From: Arthrobacter sp. OVS8
GTDB lineage: Bacteria > Actinomycetota > Actinomycetes > Actinomycetales > Micrococcaceae
Reading direction: 5' to 3'
Length of the DNA stretch: 64,000 nucleotides
NCBI GenBank assembly: GCA_028370155.1
Contig: CP116670.1
Coordinates: forward strand, 3,596,001 to 3,660,000
Shown here: positions 59,218 through 64,000 of the stretch, one piece after another
How positions within the stretch are numbered: position 1 is the first letter of the stretch
Layout: every line of letters starts with the position of its first letter
Made by a program: the position numbers and the translations under genes
The notes under the pieces: generated by a model
Seen by the model: only the letters and a program-made list of their open reading frames with translations
What the model was told of the DNA's origin: nothing
Databases searched by the model: none

Positions 59218-60240
59218 ATGGGGCGCCGCCCCGATGCCGCCCCCGCCCCTTCGCCGGACAGCATTCGTCCTGCGGACGATGCTGCCGGCTCCGTCAGGCC
59301 CGATGCCACTCCCTGGGCGGCATCGGGGGTGGAGCCCGGCGAGACCCGCCACGTCACCGCCGCACTCACCCGGTCCTCCGCCGGTTCGGCAGACCTCCGC
59401 GAGTTGGAAGCCGGGCTGGATTCACTGCAGTCCGACGCCGTCCGCACGTCGCGCATTGACTGGAGCCGGATCCTGCTGCCGGTCGCCGCGCTGGCGGTGC
59501 TGGTCATCATCTGGCAGCTCTATGTGTCCCTGGGGTTCAAGCGGCGGGACCTGGTCCCCGGCCCGCTCGATGTGCTGGGCCAGCTCGGCAGTCTTTGGGC
59601 CGACGGCGCGCTGCAGGAAGCGGTGTGGACATCATTGCAGCGCGGGCTCGTCGGGTTCCTGATCAGCGTGGCCATCGCCACGCCGGTCGGACTCCTGCTG
59701 GCCCAGGTTGCCCCGCTGCGCCGCGCTTTCGGGCCGCTGATCTCCGGTCTGCAGGTGCTGCCGTCCGTCGCGTGGGTGCCCGCGGCCATCATCTGGTTCG
59801 GCCTGACCGACGCCACCGTGTACTTCGTGGTGTTCATGGGCGCCATCCCCTCGATCATCAACGGGCTGATCTCCGGCGTGGACCAGATTCCGCCGCAGTA
59901 CCGCAGCGTCGGCACCGTCCTGGGCGCGTCCCGGCTCCAGCTGGCGCTCCAGATCATCCTCCCGGCTGCACTGCCCGGATACCTGAGCGGACTCAAGCAG
60001 GGCTGGGCCTTTTCCTGGCGCTCGCTGATGGCCGCGGAAATCATCGCCGTAGGCGGCAGCATCGGCTTCGGCCTCGGCTCCATGCTGAACCAGGGCCGCG
60101 ACCTGTCCGACATGACCATCGTGATGTCCGCGATCCTGCTGATCCTCGCCGTCGGCATCCTGATTGAACTGCTGGTGTTCGGCCCCATCGAAAAGCGGCT
60201 GCTCCGCCGTCGTGGGCTCCTCGCCGGCAGCACCCGGTAG
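59218..60240 (+). CDS. ssuC: Sulfonate-type ABC transporter permease with palindromic N-terminal insert
   Basis: Intact, 340 residues. Residues from about 6 to 36 are the palindromic element, then a linker, then six helices. The EAA loop reads IPPQYRSVGTVLGASRLQLA and the region LQVLPSVAWVPAAIIWFG matches TauC/SsuC. The cytoplasmic N-terminus is about 80 residues before the first helix, longer than in most SsuC. Unlike the other host genes this one keeps frame as sequenced, showing how the element is read. Confidence 0.92.
   Translation: MGRRPDAAPAPSPDSIRPADDAAGSVRPDATPWAASGVEPGETRHVTAALTRSSAGSADLRELEAGLDSLQSDAVRTSRIDWSRILLPVAALAVLVIIWQLYVSLGFKRRDLVPGPLDVLGQLGSLWADGALQEAVWTSLQRGLVGFLISVAIATPVGLLLAQVAPLRRAFGPLISGLQVLPSVAWVPAAIIWFGLTDATVYFVVFMGAIPSIINGLISGVDQIPPQYRSVGTVLGASRLQLALQIILPAALPGYLSGLKQGWAFSWRSLMAAEIIAVGGSIGFGLGSMLNQGRDLSDMTIVMSAILLILAVGILIELLVFGPIEKRLLRRRGLLAGSTR
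59233..59324 (+). repeat. In-frame coding palindromic element, copy 4 (ssuC N-terminus), frame intact
   Basis: GATGCCGCCCCC with five C, then the same GCCCCTTCGCC block and the same hairpin as copy 1 (CAGCATTCGTCC against GGACGATGCTG), ending CCTGGGCGGCATC. It encodes DAAPAPSPDSIRPADDAA then GSVRPDATPWAAS with no repair needed. At 92 bases it is one longer than copies 1-3, which each lack one base in the C5/G5 run. Confidence 0.92.
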
Positions 60241-60255
60241 GCACCTGCCGTCCCG

Positions 60256-60325
60256 AAGCAACGCGGGGTCACGTAGCGCCCATAACCCCCGGTTAATGGG
60301 CGGTGTGTGGCCCGCGTGGCTGTTG
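60256..60325. repeat. Intergenic palindrome, GCAACGCGGGGTCA family, diverged copy 3
   Basis: GCAACGCGGGGTCAC and a weaker GTGTGGCCCGCGTGGC make the outer arms; inside, CGCCCATAAC pairs with GTTAATGGGCG (one bulge). It sits directly after ssuC and before the ABM gene. Confidence 0.55.
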
Positions 60326-60404
60326 TCTGGCGGCACCCGCAGGCCTACACTCACGGCTATAGGCCGGTATACGGCCCATCCCGCCCGATTCTGAGGAGAC
60401 AGCC

Positions 60405-60701
60405 GTGGCGCCAAAATATGGAGTGCTGGCACTGGTCGAGGCAAAGCTGGGGAAGGAACAAGAGGTCTGGGACTTCCTCAACGGAGGCCGCGAGATAGTG
60501 CTCAACGAACCCGGAACGCAGACCTGGTATGCCTTCCGGGTCAACGATTACACGTTCGGCATCTTCGACACCTTCGACACCGAGGAAGCCCGGCAGGCGC
60601 ACCTCAACGGGGCCATCCCCGCGGCGCTCGGCCAGCACGGCCCCACGCTGCTGTCCAAGGACCCTGACATCAAACTGGTTGAACTCATCGCGGTGAAGTA
60701 G
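60405..60701 (+). CDS. Small antibiotic-biosynthesis-monooxygenase (ABM)-fold protein
   Basis: Intact, 98 residues from a GTG at 60405. Dimeric ferredoxin-like fold pattern: YGVLALVEAKLGKEQEVWDF, WYAFRVNDYTFGIFDTFDTE and KLVELIAVK. ABM proteins are quinol monooxygenases or stress-related enzymes; this one is not assigned. A decayed copy of its 3' third lies at 61569-61684. Confidence 0.8.
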   Translation: MAPKYGVLALVEAKLGKEQEVWDFLNGGREIVLNEPGTQTWYAFRVNDYTFGIFDTFDTEEARQAHLNGAIPAALGQHGPTLLSKDPDIKLVELIAVK

Positions 60702-60734
60702 GAGCATGCCCGCCACGCCGCCTCGCCGCGTGGC

Positions 60735-60812
60735 CGAACGGGGCACATCGACACGGACACGCCGTCATTTGAGCCCGAATCGGCTTCCGCGGCCGTCAAA
60801 GTGCCCCCGGAC
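60735..60812. repeat. Palindromic repeat, GGGGCACATTGAC family, copy after the ABM gene
   Basis: Left arm GAACGGGGCACATCGAC and right arm GTCAAAGTGCCCCCGG with ACACGGACACGCCGTCATTTGA between. The block is repeated at 61717 with about three in four bases the same. A further part-arm (AAGTGCCCCGGACGGCG) follows at 60826. Confidence 0.75.
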
Positions 60813-60818
60813 GGCAAC

Positions 60819-61590
60819 ATGAGTGAAGTGCCCCGGACGGCGACAGGGTTGCCTCATCAACCCCACCCCCATCCGCAGCGCGGTTCCTGGCGCGGCTCGA
60901 AGCCCTGCGCTCGGACGAGGAGCAAGCCAAATACCGCCGCTACTTCAAGGCCGGTCCGGGGGACTATGCCGAGGGTGACTTCTTCACGGGTGTCCGCATG
61001 GGCGAGGTCTTCGGGCTCGCCAAGGAATTCGTCGGCATGGAACTGCCGGACGTGGATGCCCTGTTGGAGCAGGACATCCACGAGGCCCGGGCCGGGGCGG
61101 TCAAGATCATGGCGCTGCAGGCCTCGGCGAAAAAGACCCCGAGCGCCGCCGTCGGGAACTCTTTGAGCTCTACCTGCGTCGGCACGGCCGCATCAACAAC
61201 TGGGACCTCGTCGACCTGGGGGCTCCGCGAGTGGTCGGCGGCTGGCTCCGGGACAAGCCGCGGAAGGTCCTGTATGACCTCGCTCGCTCGCCGGACCTGT
61301 GGGAGCGCCGCACCGCCATCGTGGCCACGTCCTGGTTCCTGCGCGACGGCGAGCAGGACGACACCTACGCGATCGCCGAACTCCTCCTCGGCGACTCCGA
61401 AGACCTCATCCACAAGGCCGTCGGCGGCTGGCTCCGCGACGCCGGGCGCAGTGACCGGCAGCGGCTACTGCAGTTCCTGGACACTCATGCCCCAACGATG
61501 CCGCGGGTGGCCCTGCGCTACGCGATCGAACACCTGGACCCGGCCCAGCGGCAGGATTATCTCGCCCGGAGGACGGGCAGTTCCGCCTGA
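60819..61590 (+). CDS. AlkD-like DNA alkylation repair protein (two apparent frameshifts)
   Basis: HEAT-repeat fold of the AlkD glycosylase family, which removes alkylated bases. Motifs: KYRRYFKAGPGDYAEGDFF, FFTGVRMGEVFGLAKEF, ELFELYLRRHGRINNWDLVD, PDLWERRTAIVATSWFLRDG and HKAVGGWLRDAGRSD. Losses near 60855 and 61137. The ATG at 60819 is within the preceding repeat and so is a doubtful start; the conserved part begins around 60880 (FLARLEALRSDEEQ). The 3' end runs into a fragment of a second ABM gene. Confidence 0.8.
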
Positions 61591-61684
61591 ACGGAGCTGT
61601 CCCCGCGACCCTCGGCGAACAGGGCCCGCCCTTCCGGTCAAGGATCCCGACCTCAAACCGATCGAACTCCTTGAGGTGAAGTAG
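61569..61684 (+). pseudogene. Remnant of a second ABM gene, 3' third
   Basis: EDGQFRLNGAVPATLGEQGP and, one frame over, PVKDPDLKPIELLEVK match the end of the intact ABM protein (NGAIPAALGQHGP, SKDPDIKLVELIAVK). It follows the alkD stop immediately and is followed by the same palindromic repeat that follows the intact gene. No start is present. So the alkD gene is bracketed by ABM-repeat segments. Confidence 0.75.
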
Positions 61685-61716
61685 GCACATGGCGCCTCTC
61701 CGCCCGGTCGCCTGCC

Positions 61717-61791
61717 GAACGGGGGCACATTGACACGGACACGCCAGCATTTGAGGCCGAATCGGCTGCTGCGGCCGTCAATGTGCCCCGG
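61717..61791. repeat. Palindromic repeat, GGGGCACATTGAC family, copy after the ABM remnant
   Basis: GGGGCACATTGAC (61722-61734) and GTCAATGTGCCCC (61777-61789) are exact inverted repeats. Between them ACACGGACACGCCAGCATTTGA corresponds to the copy at 60735. A further partial right arm, AAGTGCCCCCGGACGGC, follows at 61848. Confidence 0.85.
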
Positions 61792-61894
61792 ACCGCTGAC
61801 GGGTGCCCCGGTGCGGCCCGGACGGCTGACAGCGCACCCCGGCCGCCAAAGTGCCCCCGGACGGCGGCAACTATGTGACGTGCCGTTACCCCGC

Positions 61895-61952
61895 GTGAAC
61901 GGGTGTTTCCGAACCGTTGTTCCGCGATATGAGGCCGCCCTATCGTCGATGC
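61895..61952 (+). promoter_or_regulatory. cysG promoter with sulfur-operon box
   Basis: GTGAACGGGTGTTTCCGAAC (61895-61914) precedes -35 TTGTTC (61917-61922), 18 bases, -10 TATCGT (61941-61946) and, six bases on, the cysG ATG. It has the same box, spacing and leaderless layout as the sir and ssu promoters. Confidence 0.65.
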
Positions 61953-63236
61953 ATGGCAATTCAGGACATTTACCCCACGGCGCTGCGCCTCCTCGGCCGC
62001 CCCGTGCTGGTGGTCGGCGGCGGCCCGGTCGCAGCACGCCGCGCCAAGGGACTGCTCGACGCCGGCGCCCGCGTCACCGTCGTCGCGCCCCTGGCGAGCC
62101 CGGCACTGCATGAGCTTGCCGACGCCGGCCTCCTTGCCTGGGAGCCGCGCCACTACCGCAGCTCCGACGTCGACTGCGCCTGGTTCGTCCAGACCGCGAC
62201 GGGCGACTCCGCCGTGGATGCGCAGGTTGCCGCCGACGCCGAGGCGCAGCGCATCTGGTGCGTCAACGCCTCCGACCACGAAGCCTCCGCCGCCTGGACG
62301 CCCGCCGTCGCCGTCGTGGACGACGTCAAGATCGCCGTGAACGCCGGGGAGACCCGCGCCGCGCCATGGCCCTGCGCGACGCCGTGGCTACCGCCCTGGA
62401 AACGGGGACCTGCCGCTGCGCCGGCAACGCCCAACTTCAATTCCTGGCACCGTGGCGCTGGTCGGCGGCGGACCCGGGGATTCCGGGCTCATCACCGTCC
62501 GCGGACGGCGCCTTCTGGGCCAGGCCGACGTCGTGGTCGCGGACCGCCTCGGCCCGCGCGAACTCCTGGCCGAACTGGCCCCCGACGTCCGCGTCATCGA
62601 GGTCGGCAAGACCCTGGCCACCACCCCGTCCCGCAGTCCGAGATCAACCGCATCCTCGTCGACGAAGCCCTGCAGGGCCACCGTGTGGTCCGGCTCAAAG
62701 GCGGCGACCCCTACGTCCTGGGCCGTGGCGGCGAGGAAGCCGAATTCTGCCGGCAAAACGGCGTCGACGTTGAAGTGGTTTCCGGCGTCACCTCCGCCAT
62801 CTCGGTGCCGGCCGCCGCCGGCATCCCGGTCACGCACCGCGGCCTGGCCAAGGGCTTCAGCGTGGTGACCGGGCACGAGGAGCTCTCCGAGGTCCCGGCC
62901 CGGTCCGACCACACCGTGATCCTGCTCATGGGCGTGGGCCAGTTGCGCGATTCCGCGGCCTCGCTGGGACGCGCCGGTTTGCCTCCGGAGACACCTGTTG
63001 GCATCGTAGAGAATGGTTATCTGCCGGACCAGCGGGTGACCATCGGAACGCTCGGGACCATCGCGGACCAGGCGGAGGCCGCAGGCGTGGCGAACCCCGC
63101 CGTGATCGTGATCGGTGACGTGGTCCGCGTCAGCCCGTTCGCGCCGTCGCACTTCAAAACCGCGGACTACAGCACCACCACCCCGAACGCTCCCCGCTCC
63201 ACCCGCTCCATCAAGACCCGCGTACTGACCCCCTAA
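61953..63236 (+). CDS. cysG: Siroheme synthase: precorrin-2 dehydrogenase fused to uroporphyrinogen-III C-methyltransferase (three apparent frameshifts)
   Basis: Provides sirohydrochlorin for sulfite reductase. The N-terminal dehydrogenase has PVLVVGGGPVAARRAKGLLD and ARVTVVAPLASPAL. The methyltransferase part has TVALVGGGPGDSGLITVRGR, ADVVVADRL, VVRLKGGDPYVLGRGGEEAE, EVVSGVTSAISVPAAAGIPV, THRGLAKGFSVVTGHE and LMGVGQL. Losses near 62350, 62420 and 62632. About 430 residues after repair. No CysG-type chelatase region of full length is obvious, in keeping with a separate chelatase at 49760. ATG at 61953 is leaderless. Confidence 0.92.
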   Translation: MAIQDIYPTALRLLGRPVLVVGGGPVAARRAKGLLDAGARVTVVAPLASPALHELADAGLLAWEPRHYRSSDVDCAWFVQTATGDSAVDAQVAADAEAQRIWCVNASDHEASAAWTPAVAVVDDVKIAVNAGETRAAPWPCATPWLPPWKRGPAAAPATPNFNSWHRGAGRRRTRGFRAHHRPRTAPSGPGRRRGRGPPRPARTPGRTGPRRPRHRGRQDPGHHPVPQSEINRILVDEALQGHRVVRLKGGDPYVLGRGGEEAEFCRQNGVDVEVVSGVTSAISVPAAAGIPVTHRGLAKGFSVVTGHEELSEVPARSDHTVILLMGVGQLRDSAASLGRAGLPPETPVGIVENGYLPDQRVTIGTLGTIADQAEAAGVANPAVIVIGDVVRVSPFAPSHFKTADYSTTTPNAPRSTRSIKTRVLTP

Positions 63237-63246
63237 GACCCGTCGA

Positions 63247-63296
63247 TTGCTCCGTAACTGCCGTTATCAGGCCTCAAAAGGGCGGCTACGGAGCAA
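63247..63296. repeat. Intergenic palindrome, TTGCTCCGTAAC family, copy 2
   Basis: TTGCTCCGTAAC (63247-63258) against GGCTACGGAGCAA (63284-63296): the outer arms pair, with one change in the right arm relative to copy 1 (GCTACGGAGCAA for GTTACGGAGCAA). Inner TGCCGTTATCAGGCCTCAAAAGG also resembles copy 1. It lies between cysG and fpr. Confidence 0.8.
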
Positions 63297-63325
63297 CGGA
63301 TGCAGAAGAACAAAGGAACACAGCC

Positions 63326-64000
63326 GTGTCAACGAACACCCCTGTAGGAACTGCTGCCCGCCCGCTGCGCATCGCCGTCGTCGGCTCCGGACCCGCCGGT
63401 GTGTACGCCGCGGACATCCTGACCAAGAGCGAGGCTGTCAAGAGCGGCGAACTCACCGTCAGCATCGACCTCTTCGACCGCTACCCGGCGCCGTACGGCT
63501 TGATCCGCTACGGCGTGGCCCCCGACCACCCGCGCATCAAGGGCATCGTCAACGCCCTGCACAAGGTCCTGGACCGGGGGACATCCGCTTCTTCGGCAAC
63601 GTCGACTACGGCACTGACCTCTCGCTTGAGGACCTCCGCACCCACTACGACGCCGTCATCTTCGCGACCGGGGCCATCAAGGACGCGGACCTGAACATCC
63701 CGGGCATCGAACTTGACGGCTCCTACGGCGGCGCCGACTTCGTCTCCTGGTACGACGGCCACCCGGACGTTTCCCGCGACTGGCCGCTGGATGCCAAGGA
63801 AATCGCGGTGATCGGCAACGGCAACGTGGCCCTGGACGTCGCCCGGATGCTCTCCAAGCACGCCGATGACCTCCTGGTCTCCGAAATCCCGGACAACGTC
63901 TACCGCGCCCTGAAGGAATCCCCGGTCACGGACGTGCACGTCTTCGGCCGCCGCGGGCCCGCCCAGGTGAAGTTCACCCCGCTGGAGCTGCGCGAGCTGT
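63326..64000 (+). CDS. fpr: Ferredoxin/adrenodoxin-type NADP reductase FprA, N-terminal part (one apparent frameshift)
   Basis: Passes electrons between NADPH and ferredoxin; here probably for sulfite reductase. FAD motif IAVVGSGPAGVYAADILTKS, then FDRYPAPYGLIRYGVAPDHP, IKGIVNALHKVLD, FFGNVDYGTDLSLEDLRTHY, ATGAIKDADLNIPGI and the NADP motif AVIGNGNVALDVARMLSK. One base is missing near 63578. GTG at 63326. Runs off the window end with GRRGPAQVKFTPLELREL. The mycobacterial FprA type matches. Confidence 0.92.

Noticed and set aside
60819..60880. ATG inside the palindromic repeat as the firm start of alkD
   Set aside because: The following residues are repeat-derived and out of frame with the conserved part, so the start is left uncertain.

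Overview
The window is high-GC DNA from an actinobacterium, most likely Arthrobacter, Pseudarthrobacter or another Micrococcaceae. Supporting signs are strong G/C third-position bias, GTG starts, ATGA-overlapping operons, leaderless promoters, menaquinone genes and an actinobacterial cys cluster. I see no tRNA, rRNA, transposase or CRISPR. The sequence carries about 60 apparent frameshifts, nearly all consistent with one missing base, mostly in G/C runs, and they break housekeeping genes too. I read them as base-calling losses and give broken genes as single loci spanning the shift.

Layout. 1-3.5 kb: the end of a GNAT acetyltransferase, then a reverse two-gene cassette (acidic repeat protein plus a PqqD-like/M50 membrane metallopeptidase). 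3.6-7 kb: oligopeptidase B and an LCP-family cell-wall protein, both reverse. 7.1-12.1 kb: phenylacetate operon paaABCDE plus an enoyl-CoA hydratase behind a TetR-type operator. 12.1-16.6 kb: an Lrp regulator divergent from a three-gene 2-oxoacid dehydrogenase operon. 16.7-28.7 kb: mixed genes, namely MBL hydrolase, MinD/ParA ATPase, GAF-ANTAR regulator, MFS, aminotransferase, PAP2 phosphatase, GH32, menC and phoX. 28.9-35.7 kb: a LacI-controlled catabolic operon (asparaginase-like, imidase/deacetylase-like, MFS, two SDRs, unknown protein) with two perfect operators and a terminal hairpin. 36-47.2 kb: argS, menD, an amino-acid ABC transporter, menF, menG, menJ and a polyprenyl diphosphate synthase. 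47.6-49.7 kb: DUF559 protein, SUKH protein and TRIC-type channel. 49.8-64 kb: sulfur assimilation (chelatase, sir, cysH, cysD, cysN, ssuABC, cysG, fpr) interrupted by rtcB and by a small ABM/alkD region.

How genes work together. The sulfur block forms a full route. Sulfonates enter through SsuABC. Sulfate is activated by CysDN, reduced by CysH and then Sir, with siroheme from the chelatase and CysG. FprA probably supplies electrons. Three of its transcription units share one promoter design and look leaderless.

The most unusual feature is a roughly 92-bp palindromic element found four times, always inside a protein gene (2-oxoacid dehydrogenase E2, cysH, cysD, ssuC). Once the missing base is restored it is always in frame, encoding a 31-residue Ala/Pro/Asp-rich linker. 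It occurs in both orientations and its central hairpin changes while staying self-complementary. This resembles the protein-coding palindromic elements of Rickettsia; I know of no such element described in this group. Several other palindromic repeat families sit between genes.
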